Shown in pieces: positions 18,652-25,358 of a DNA stretch of 64,000 nt. Position 1 is the stretch's first letter, and each line of letters begins with the position of its first letter. The position numbers and the translations under genes are program-made. The DNA is from JAPOKJ01 sp031421635 (GTDB taxonomy: Bacteria; Pseudomonadota; Gammaproteobacteria; Burkholderiales; Burkholderiaceae_E), in NCBI GenBank assembly GCA_031421635.1, contig JANOPA010000072.1, positions 80,174 to 144,173 on the forward strand. Reading direction: 5' to 3'. Below the pieces are notes generated by a model. It did no database searches, had not been told where the DNA came from, and saw only the letters and a list, made by a program, of their open reading frames with translations.

Positions 18652-19037
18652 GAATTCTTTCGTCGGAGTACCGCGAGATCGGCACGAACTTGCTGCTTGA
18701 CTAATTCAAGCGCGGCCGTGCGATAGGAACGTTTCGAAGAAAATAGCCACAAGGCAATGGCGACAAGCAAGGGCAAAAGTGGTACCCCAAAAAGCAGGTA
18801 GAGCCCTTGAATATTGACGGTCGTGCTCGTACCCCACAACATTGCCGCCACACCGGCAAACACCATAAATAGCAAAAGACAAATTGCAATGGCAACGTCG
18901 CAAATTGCGCGGCGACGCCAGTCGATCACCATGCTCTTCACACTTTCGGCGATAAGATCGGTGTACGCTTCCGCGTGATCCGCCAAAATCTCTGGATTTT
19001 TCGCCAAAATGAGGAGAGCAGGGTGAGTCATGACCAC
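18648..19037 (-). CDS. Phage-holin-like / YqjE-family membrane protein
   Basis: A 129-residue protein with two membrane helices: DVAIAICLLLFMVFAGVAAM and LYLLFGVPLLPLLVAIALWLF. A cytoplasmic N-terminal part carries AEAYTDLIAESVKSM. The pattern matches the YqjE/holin-III family, which accompanies DUF883 (YqjD) proteins. It starts directly after the DUF883 stop and its stop overlaps the next start, so it belongs to a coupled operon. Role in E. coli relatives is poorly defined. Confidence 0.75.
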   Translation of the reverse strand: MVMTHPALLILAKNPEILADHAEAYTDLIAESVKSMVIDWRRRAICDVAIAICLLLFMVFAGVAAMLWGTSTTVNIQGLYLLFGVPLLPLLVAIALWLFSSKRSYRTAALELVKQQVRADLAVLRRKNS

Positions 19038-19445
19038 CTACTTATTTGAAGAGGAAGAACGACTGGCCAGATTAATAAGTGCCATCAAAGCCGCCCCGCT
19101 TGCGGCGGCAATTAGAAGGGCTTTGACAGGATCGTTTGCAATATATTGCTCCGCGTTCTGCTTTGCTTTCATAGCTTGATCCTGCACAAACTTACTGGTG
19201 TCTTGAACACTGCTAATACCCCGCTGAGCCAGCGAGCCTATTTCGTTATTAGCATTTTTAAGCCATGGAGCCGTTTCGTTGCGAATCTTTTCCATAGTGC
19301 GTGCTAACCCCTCGAGGGCTTCATCTGCCGCACGCTGCGTCGACTTGATGGCTTCTTCCGCTGTTCGAGCAGTGTGCTCTGAAACATTGGTGAGTTGGTC
19401 CATTGGCTTTTGTGGAATCAAAGGTGTGTCGTTAAGTGAGTTCAT
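19038..19445 (-). CDS. DUF883 family protein (YqjD/ElaB-like)
   Basis: A 135-residue protein: a polar, Ala-rich helical region (TARTAEEAIKSTQRAADEAL) and a C-terminal membrane anchor (PVKALLIAAASGAALMALIN). YqjD and ElaB in E. coli are inner-membrane-anchored, ribosome-associated proteins of stationary phase under RpoS control. The start ATG overlaps the preceding OsmB-like stop (ATGA). Confidence 0.85.
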   Translation of the reverse strand: MNSLNDTPLIPQKPMDQLTNVSEHTARTAEEAIKSTQRAADEALEGLARTMEKIRNETAPWLKNANNEIGSLAQRGISSVQDTSKFVQDQAMKAKQNAEQYIANDPVKALLIAAASGAALMALINLASRSSSSNK

Positions 19446-19654
19446 TTTTTCTTCCCTACTTCATGGCCAATTACCCCGCCGACGGCCGCGCCGCCTACGG
19501 TCCCAACACCGCTGCCCCCGGTGAGCACCGCACCGCCGACCGCTCCAACACCCGCCCCAATTGCAGTGGCCTTGTCTGAGGCGCTCATGCCGGCACATGC
19601 GCCGAGGCTGCTACCGAACGCCGTAATTAAAATTATTTTGTGAATCGTTTTCAT
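19442..19654 (-). CDS. Glycine-zipper lipoprotein (OsmB-like)
   Basis: A 70-residue lipoprotein with lipobox LGAC. The mature part is a glycine zipper (AIGAGVGAVGGAVLTGGSG, then AVGGVIGHEVGKKK), as in OsmB/Slp-type osmotically induced lipoproteins. It starts at ATG 19654 after AAGGATG. Its 5' leader contains an 11-bp tandem repeat with several minute reading frames. First of the four-gene envelope operon. Confidence 0.8.
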   Translation of the reverse strand: MKTIHKIILITAFGSSLGACAGMSASDKATAIGAGVGAVGGAVLTGGSGVGTVGGAAVGGVIGHEVGKKK

Positions 19655-19665
19655 GACATCATCCT

Positions 19666-19698
19666 TAGGTTACTCATAGGTTACTCATAGGTTACTCA
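19666..19698 (-). repeat. 11-bp tandem repeat in leader of OsmB-like gene
   Basis: Three perfect head-to-tail copies of TAGGTTACTCA (plus strand) with a degenerate fourth to 19708, inside the 71-bp gap upstream of the lipoprotein. In gene sense each unit reads ATGAGTAACCT, creating overlapping ATG AGT AAC CTA TGA mini-ORFs. The last one continues and ends in a TGA overlapping the ATG of the lipoprotein gene. Confidence 0.85.
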
Positions 19699-19725
19699 TA
19701 GGCTATCAATCGAATGTTGAATCGC

Positions 19726-20340
19726 TTAAGACTTTCCGAAACGTGCTTTCGCCTGCGCTATGCATTTGTCCTTCGCATCGCCAGACGCTGAGTCGCACTT
19801 TTCCTTCTCGACGGCATAAGCAGCATCTTTTTTCTCGTCAGTAGCTTCCCTGCGCGCTTCGGCTTTATCTTTAGTTGCGGCGACGCGTGCATCGGCGGAC
19901 CCCGATACTGCTTTCAAATCCGCTTTATCAATCTTGTGTTTAGCTTTCGCGTCTGCAGTAGCGGTAACTTGTGCAGAAGAAGCTTCCTTACGGCATACAT
20001 CTTTCGCATTACCGCTAGATTCATCGCATTTTTCTATTGCAACGCTGTAGGCTGCATTGGCTTTTGCGACGCTTGCGTTGTACCGATTCCTTTCGCTCGG
20101 CCTGTACATTGCATAAAGATCGGCCTTACCTATTTTCTGCTTGGCTTTAGCCTCCGCAAGGCAAATATCGTAGGGGTTAGCTTTAAGAGGTGCGCAGGCC
20201 CGTTTCGCTGCTTTGTATTCGACCTCTAACTTCTCTTCGCTCGCTTTGTATGCGCTCTTGGACATGTCTTGAGCGAACACACAGGAGACGCTTGCAAGAC
20301 CAATTCCCAAGGCTAGTACACGGATATTTAAAGGGTTCAT
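19726..20340 (-). CDS. Periplasmic Ala/Lys-rich coiled protein, unknown
   Basis: A 204-residue exported protein starting at ATG 20340 after GAGG, with a signal peptide cut around CVFAQ. The mature sequence is highly charged and helical, rich in Ala, Lys and Asp, with regularly placed Cys pairs: three segments carry a C...C pattern (RACAPLKANPYDIC, EKCDESSGNAKDVC, EKCDSASGDAKDKC), each followed by an EA(K) helix. This is an internal three-fold repeat whose Cys could form disulfides. Similar proteins flank DUF883/BON genes in betaproteobacteria. Function unknown. Confidence 0.75.
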   Translation of the reverse strand: MNPLNIRVLALGIGLASVSCVFAQDMSKSAYKASEEKLEVEYKAAKRACAPLKANPYDICLAEAKAKQKIGKADLYAMYRPSERNRYNASVAKANAAYSVAIEKCDESSGNAKDVCRKEASSAQVTATADAKAKHKIDKADLKAVSGSADARVAATKDKAEARREATDEKKDAAYAVEKEKCDSASGDAKDKCIAQAKARFGKS

Positions 20341-20379
20341 AATTTTCCTCAAAGTCGATGGCCAATGGCCGATGAGCGA

Positions 20380-20422
20380 ATACTAGAAACGTATGGATGA
20401 GTTGTCTGTTGGACAACGCACA
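20380..20422 (-). promoter_or_regulatory. Crp/Fnr-like class II promoter site
   Basis: Gene sense TGTGCG-TTGT-CCAACA followed by GAC (20407-20422), 21 nt, TAGTAT (20380-20385). It drives the periplasmic repeat protein at 20340 and perhaps the envelope operon behind it. Confidence 0.65.
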
Positions 20423-20474
20423 AACCTGAGCTTTAAACGACATGTGTACGACCAGTATTCATGGGTACTAATTA

Positions 20475-20517
20475 TGTTCGCTAGCGCACAGGGAGAATGG
20501 ATAACTACTGGTAGATT
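20475..20517 (+). promoter_or_regulatory. Crp/Fnr-like class II promoter site, near-consensus
   Basis: TGTTCG-CTAG-CGCACA (20475-20490), 21 nt, TAGATT (20512-20517). It lies 80 nt upstream of the CHASE3 kinase that heads the kinase/response-regulator/Crp cluster; inferred transcription start near 20524. Confidence 0.7.
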
Positions 20518-20570
20518 CTAACTATTTTGTATATTAGGATGAGCATTGATCCTATGAGGCCTGAGTCGAG

Positions 20571-22844
20571 ATGACTAGACCACGCGAGTTTTACCAGGGT
20601 ATTTCAATCGCCCTTCTTTTGGCGATATTCACGGTGCTGCTCGCGGTTTACGCGTTTCGACAGTTAGAAATTTCGACCCTTAGCAGGACTGATACTCAGT
20701 TGGTGTTACGCGATGCGAATCGATTAATATCGTCTTTGAAAGATGCGGAAATTGGTCAACGAAGTTTTTTAATGACAGGTGACAGGGCTTTTCTAGGACC
20801 CTACAACACCGCTATGGTCAATATCCCAATTGACTTGGCCAAGCTTGCTCGTCGGCGAGAATCTACCCTAACCCCCGCTTCACTAGACGATCTACAAACT
20901 CTTGTCGCTGCAAAAATACTTGAATTAACTAAGATACAAGCCTTGGCTCAGATGGGGGATACCGACGACGCTCTTGCTGTTCTAAAGGCCGGGACTGATT
21001 TAGCGTTAATGGGCACTATCCGATCAAGACTTAACACATTTGTCGATGTCCAAAGAGCTCGCCTTGACGAACTCGACAAAAAACTGAAAAACTACTTAGA
21101 GCGTCTTTTCCTTTTTATCATCGCCGCTGGCACGATATGGATGCTATTCCTGCTGGGCTTTATTCATTTGCTACATCGCCGCTTTGAAGAGCGAGTGAGT
21201 TTTAAAGTGAGGAGTCAATTGCATTTAGAGACGCTAGACCTGCTTAATGCCCAAACGGAGTCAGTCGTGAAGCTTGAGAGAGCGAACCTGGCTTTAAAAG
21301 ATAGCAATGTATTAGTAGAGACTGTTCTCAATTCGGTAGCGGACTGTGTGGTCCGCGTACGGGTCACAGACGGTGTGATCGAATACGCAAATTTGGCGAC
21401 CGAAAAGCTTTTCGGATTTGTAGATCGCACGCTCGAAGGTAAGCCTTTAACATTGATTTTGCCAAATTTAAAAACGGACGTTTATGAATTTCTCCGAGGT
21501 GAAAATGAAGTAATGGGCCGGTGCAGCGATGGCAAGGAGCTGATCCTCAAAATGTACTCAAGACCGATGAAGTTGTCTGAGATTGAATACAACATTTGTA
21601 CGTTACGAGACTTCACCGCACGCAAGCGCATCGAGTCTTTATTAAGAACCACCGAGCTCAATCTTCACAATGGTATTGCCGTTGCCGGGCTTGGTTTGGC
21701 TGTTATCGACTATGTTAAAAATGAAGTTACACTAGACGAAGCTGCTGGAGTGCTTTTTGACTTGCCCCATGGAACGGCAATTTCTCGAAATGCCGTACAC
21801 GGCCGATTTCATCCGGGAGATGCGGCTGTGATTCTAGCGCATATAGACGAAGCCCTTGACCCTTCGGGTCTCGGCTTCATGGCACTTGAGCATCGCGTTG
21901 TCGCGCGAGATGGGACGGTTCGTTGGCTGAGCGCAAGAAAACAGGTGCTATTTGCAAGCAACGCCAAGGGTCGTAATGGGCCGGTCTCCGGCACACTCGC
22001 CGTTCGCGATATCACCTCCCTTAAGTCGACCTTACTAGAATTGTCACTTGCCAAGGAGGCCGCCGAGACTGCTAATTTGGCCAAGTCGCGTTTTCTGTCC
22101 AACATGAGTCATGAGTTGAGAACTCCGCTCAATGCAATCCTTGGCTTTGCACAGCTTATGGCAACGGGAACTCCGTTACCTAGTCCAAAGCAGCAAAAAA
22201 GCATCGATCAGATTTTGCAAGCAGGATGGTACCTTCTCGAGCTCATTAATGAAGTGCTCGATCTTGCATTAATTGAATCCGGCAAGCTTACGCTTTCGCC
22301 GACGCCGACCGACTTGGTAAGTATCCTGAGTGAATGCCAAGAGATGATGGAGCCTCTTGGTAAGTCTCGAGACGTACTTTTGGTGTTCAGAATTCCTGAA
22401 ACACGCTATCTGTTGAATGCGGATCGAACTCGGCTTAAACAAGTTCTGCTTAATTTGTTAAGCAATGCAATCAAATACAATCGAAAAGGCGGCACGGTCC
22501 TGGTTAGTTGTGCCACTATGAATTACGATACTTTACGCATTTCGGTGGCAGATACTGGCGAAGGCCTAGCACCGGAAAATCTCGAACAACTTTTTCAGCC
22601 TTTCAATCGCTTGGGTCAGGAGTCTTTTTCCGAGGAAGGGACGGGCATTGGCTTGGTCTTGAGCAAACGTTTGATCGAACTGATGGGCGGCGCGATCGGC
22701 GCGGAGAGTACGGTGGGTGTCGGAAGCCATTTCTGGATCGACGTGCGCCTTGAAATGCAAACACCCCTGCTGTTGCAGGACGGCGCAATAACGTCGTCCC
22801 CAGGTTCCTACGAATTTACTAATAGCATGAAGGAAGCACCATGA
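20571..22844 (+). CDS. CHASE3-PAS sensor histidine kinase
   Basis: A 757-residue membrane kinase. A first membrane helix near residues 9-28 is followed by a CHASE3 periplasmic sensor (~35-170, with DAEIGQRSFLMTGD) and a second helix ~180-200. Two PAS regions cover ~245-365 and ~370-490. HisKA has the phospho-acceptor His in SNMSHELRTPLNAILGFAQL, and the HATPase domain shows RLKQVLLNLLSNAIKYN, DTGEGLAP and GTGIGLVLSKRL. It phosphorylates a response regulator, most likely the next gene, whose start overlaps its stop (ATGA). Signal unknown. Confidence 0.93.
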   Translation: MTRPREFYQGISIALLLAIFTVLLAVYAFRQLEISTLSRTDTQLVLRDANRLISSLKDAEIGQRSFLMTGDRAFLGPYNTAMVNIPIDLAKLARRRESTLTPASLDDLQTLVAAKILELTKIQALAQMGDTDDALAVLKAGTDLALMGTIRSRLNTFVDVQRARLDELDKKLKNYLERLFLFIIAAGTIWMLFLLGFIHLLHRRFEERVSFKVRSQLHLETLDLLNAQTESVVKLERANLALKDSNVLVETVLNSVADCVVRVRVTDGVIEYANLATEKLFGFVDRTLEGKPLTLILPNLKTDVYEFLRGENEVMGRCSDGKELILKMYSRPMKLSEIEYNICTLRDFTARKRIESLLRTTELNLHNGIAVAGLGLAVIDYVKNEVTLDEAAGVLFDLPHGTAISRNAVHGRFHPGDAAVILAHIDEALDPSGLGFMALEHRVVARDGTVRWLSARKQVLFASNAKGRNGPVSGTLAVRDITSLKSTLLELSLAKEAAETANLAKSRFLSNMSHELRTPLNAILGFAQLMATGTPLPSPKQQKSIDQILQAGWYLLELINEVLDLALIESGKLTLSPTPTDLVSILSECQEMMEPLGKSRDVLLVFRIPETRYLLNADRTRLKQVLLNLLSNAIKYNRKGGTVLVSCATMNYDTLRISVADTGEGLAPENLEQLFQPFNRLGQESFSEEGTGIGLVLSKRLIELMGGAIGAESTVGVGSHFWIDVRLEMQTPLLLQDGAITSSPGSYEFTNSMKEAP

Positions 22845-23665
22845 TTTTCAGCAACGCTGAACTCTTACAATCTAAAATTTTGATTGTGGACGATCAATTG
22901 GCCAATGTCAGCTTGCTCCGAGAGTTACTCTCCGATGCGGGCTATACCGACGTCACTTCAACCATGAAGCCCCCCGAGGTTTGTGCTTTGCACCGAAAAA
23001 ACGCCTACGATTTGATTTTGCTTGATTTACAGATGCCTGTCATGGATGGCTTTCAGGTGATGGAGGCACTCAAGACCAATGAAGCGGACAGCTACATGCC
23101 CGTGATCGTGCTTACCGCCCAGCCAGGCCACAAATTGCGCGCCTTGCAAGCGGGCGCTAAAGACTTCATCAGTAAGCCTTTCGACCTCCTCGAAGTAAAA
23201 ACAAGAATTCATAATATGCTTGAGGTGCGGCTCCTCTATAAAAAGCTTGAAAACTATAATAAGGTTTTAGAAGAGACGGTGCGCGAACGTACTGCTGAGT
23301 TGAGGGAGAGCGAAGCGCGTTATCGAAGTCTTACTGAACTCGCTTCGGACTGGTACTGGGAGCAGGACGAAACCGGTGCTTTCATCAAAGTATCCGGTCC
23401 GGTGCTTGAAATGCTCGGGGTGCAAGTCCCCTCAATGGCAGGGGAAGCCCAACAACAAGATCTGAGCGGATGGGATGAGTCGGAGCGCGCAACGCTTCAT
23501 GCTCGCATTGCTGCTCGTCAGCCTTTTCTAGACTTCAATTTCAGCCGCAAGAATGCTGACGGTTCGCAACAAACATTTCGCGTGAGCGGAGAACCCATGT
23601 TTGATCGAAACTCTCGATTCATTGGGTACCGAGGAATTGGTCTTGAAACGACCGCACAACTTTAA
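22841..23665 (+). CDS. Response regulator, REC domain plus C-terminal PAS
   Basis: A 274-residue protein. The receiver domain, residues ~12-130, has ILIVDDQ, phospho-acceptor Asp in DLILLDLQMPVMDGF, a conserved T in VLTAQPG and K in FISKPFDLLE. A coiled linker (~135-160, EETVRERTAELRESEARY) leads to a PAS domain (~165-270). There is no DNA-binding or enzymatic output, so it may act by protein contact. It is coupled to the kinase upstream. The Crp/Fnr gene follows after 41 nt. Confidence 0.9.
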   Translation: MIFSNAELLQSKILIVDDQLANVSLLRELLSDAGYTDVTSTMKPPEVCALHRKNAYDLILLDLQMPVMDGFQVMEALKTNEADSYMPVIVLTAQPGHKLRALQAGAKDFISKPFDLLEVKTRIHNMLEVRLLYKKLENYNKVLEETVRERTAELRESEARYRSLTELASDWYWEQDETGAFIKVSGPVLEMLGVQVPSMAGEAQQQDLSGWDESERATLHARIAARQPFLDFNFSRKNADGSQQTFRVSGEPMFDRNSRFIGYRGIGLETTAQL

Positions 23666-23685
23666 TCCATCGCACTCCTTAAACT
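23643..23685 (+). promoter_or_regulatory. Half-site promoter ahead of the Crp/Fnr gene
   Basis: The right arm CGCACA (23653-23658) is perfect and the left arm TTGAAA is poor. At exactly 21 nt follows TAAACT (23680-23685). Inferred transcription start is near 23692, ~15 nt before ATG 23707. It overlaps the end of the response regulator gene and would give the regulator its own autoregulated promoter. Confidence 0.5.
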
Positions 23686-23706
23686 TTTCGAGCCAGCCAA
23701 GAGATT

Positions 23707-24420
23707 ATGTTGATTCAATCCACCCCTAGTCAAAATCAGCTCCTTGCCGCCCTACCTCGCGAGGAGTTGGAGCGTGTCTTGCCCTTCCTCGAACCAGTGA
23801 CTTTGGCCTTGGGCGATATGCTCTATGAGCCGGGCCAGCAAATGCGGCACGCGTACTTTCCGCTGACCGCCATAATTTCCCTGCACTATGTCACTGAGAC
23901 TGGAGCTTCGGCCGAGACGGCAGGCGTCGGCAACGAGGGCATTGTGGGCGTTGCGCTCTTCATGGGGGGCGAATCCACGTCCAGCTCTGCCGTGGTACAA
24001 ACGGCGGGTCAGGCCTATCGCTTGGAGGCGCGTGTTCTCAAGGATGAGTTTGACCGAGCGGGCCAACTGCAGAAAATACTGCTGAGATACACCCAAGCTT
24101 TACTCACTCAGATGAGTCAAACAGCCGCTTGTAATCGACACCACTCTTTGGAACAAAGACTATGTCGCTGGCTATTATTGACAGCAGATCGCTCCGCCTC
24201 GTCGGATTTGACGATGACCCAGGAATTAATCGCAAACATGCTGGGCGTACGACGAGAAGGCATCACGGAGGCTGCTGGTAATTTGCAGCGAGCGGGCTTA
24301 ATAATGAATCGGCGCGGGCACATTACAGTGCTGCAACGCGCTGGCCTTGAGGCTCGGTCGTGCGAGTGCTACGCCGTCGTGAAGAAGGAAATGGACCGGC
24401 TCCTCTCCAACGTGAAATAA
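23707..24420 (+). CDS. Crp/Fnr-family transcriptional regulator
   Basis: A 237-residue protein with a cyclic-nucleotide-binding-like fold (residues ~10-130; GDMLYEPGQQMRHAYFPL, VGNEGIVGVALFMGG) and a C-terminal winged helix. The HTH is MTQELIANMLGVRREGITEA; the Arg-Glu of its recognition helix aligns with CRP R180/E181, but the next specificity Arg is Glu. It lacks an N-terminal Cys cluster for FNR-type Fe-S and the usual cAMP contacts, so the effector is unknown. This subfamily is widespread in Proteobacteria. I propose it as the factor recognising the TGTKCG-N4-CGMACA promoters in this window; that link is inference. Confidence 0.9.
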   Translation: MLIQSTPSQNQLLAALPREELERVLPFLEPVTLALGDMLYEPGQQMRHAYFPLTAIISLHYVTETGASAETAGVGNEGIVGVALFMGGESTSSSAVVQTAGQAYRLEARVLKDEFDRAGQLQKILLRYTQALLTQMSQTAACNRHHSLEQRLCRWLLLTADRSASSDLTMTQELIANMLGVRREGITEAAGNLQRAGLIMNRRGHITVLQRAGLEARSCECYAVVKKEMDRLLSNVK

Positions 24421-24431
24421 GAGGTAAGGTT

Positions 24432-24461
24432 TGAGCACGGCCGTGCTCAGCGCGCTTTTTT
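24432..24461 (+). terminator. Palindrome plus T-run after the Crp/Fnr gene
   Basis: An 18-bp perfect palindrome TGAGCACGGCCGTGCTCA (24432-24449), then GCGCGC and six T (24456-24461), starting 12 nt after the Crp/Fnr stop. It overlaps the 3' end of the convergent gene. It fits a rho-independent terminator, although the stem has no loop unless the central pairs open. Confidence 0.55.
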
Positions 24462-25358
24462 GGGTGGCAACTTTGCCGCGCTCGTACCCGAAAGGGCGAT
24501 GATTTTATCAACCATGGCTAGCAGGGTCCATCCCGCCTTGGAAATTTCGTCAATACGTTGCTTCTGGGACGGAGTGGGCACGGGATTCCCAGCATCGAGC
24601 AGCTGTGAGAAGCCGAGGATAGCGTTGAGAGGGGTCCGCAACTCATCGCTGACATTCAACAGAAATTTAGTTTGGGTTCGATTGGCTTCTTCGACGTCTA
24701 ATTTAGCCGTTGCCAATTCAATATTTTGACTTTGCAAACGGTTCAGTAATTGGGTTCGATCCTCATCGGCTTGTTTTCTCGCAGCGATGTCGGTCAAAAT
24801 AATCCATAGCTCGGGAATTCCTTGGCGATTGATCGAGAGTGTCATTAAGGCTTGTGCCCAAAAATAGGTGTCGCCCGTTCTGCGCATGCGCAGCTCGCAT
24901 GACTGAGCAGGTTGGCCTGCTAAGGATGCTTTACGGCATAAATAAAAGTGGTCTTGATCGGACTTATGGATAAAGCGCGTCAGTTGCTTCTTGATTAACG
25001 ATCCGCGCGTACATGCGAGCATACTTGCAACCGTCAAATTCGCTTTTAAAATCTGGCCACTTTCAGTGACACTAAAGTATCCCACCGGCGCCAGGTCATA
25101 TAAGTCAAAGTAATCCTCACGACTCTCTAATAAAGCGTTCTGGGTAACTCGTAAATCTTCGTTTTGCAACTCAAGTTCAATTTCGTGCACTTGCAATTCG
25201 TGCACCACCACTTGCATGGCCATGGCGGTTTCGGACTTAACGTCGTTTGACCCAACCTCCCGCCCTTCCAAAAAGCGTTCTTGCGCTCGATGCAACAGGC
25301 TTAAGATGGGCGCCGATAGAATCACTTCTTCCGCTTGGTGAGGTTTAAGTTTAGCCAT
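24447..25358 (-). CDS. Degenerate PAS histidine kinase: phospho-acceptor His replaced by Asp, no ATPase domain
   Basis: A 303-residue protein with an N-terminal helical region (~1-75), one PAS domain (~78-200, LAPVGYFSVTESGQILKANL) and a HisKA-like dimerisation domain (~225-295). The H-box reads LLNVSDELRTPLNAILGF: Asp (codon GAT) stands where His belongs. The protein ends right after HisKA, with no HATPase domain. The remainder resembles the HisKA of the two full kinases in this window. It cannot autophosphorylate; it may dimerise with or inhibit other kinases, or be a decaying paralogue. It directly follows the CheBR gene (no gap). Confidence 0.88.
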   Translation of the reverse strand: MAKLKPHQAEEVILSAPILSLLHRAQERFLEGREVGSNDVKSETAMAMQVVVHELQVHEIELELQNEDLRVTQNALLESREDYFDLYDLAPVGYFSVTESGQILKANLTVASMLACTRGSLIKKQLTRFIHKSDQDHFYLCRKASLAGQPAQSCELRMRRTGDTYFWAQALMTLSINRQGIPELWIILTDIAARKQADEDRTQLLNRLQSQNIELATAKLDVEEANRTQTKFLLNVSDELRTPLNAILGFSQLLDAGNPVPTPSQKQRIDEISKAGWTLLAMVDKIIALSGTSAAKLPPKKAR

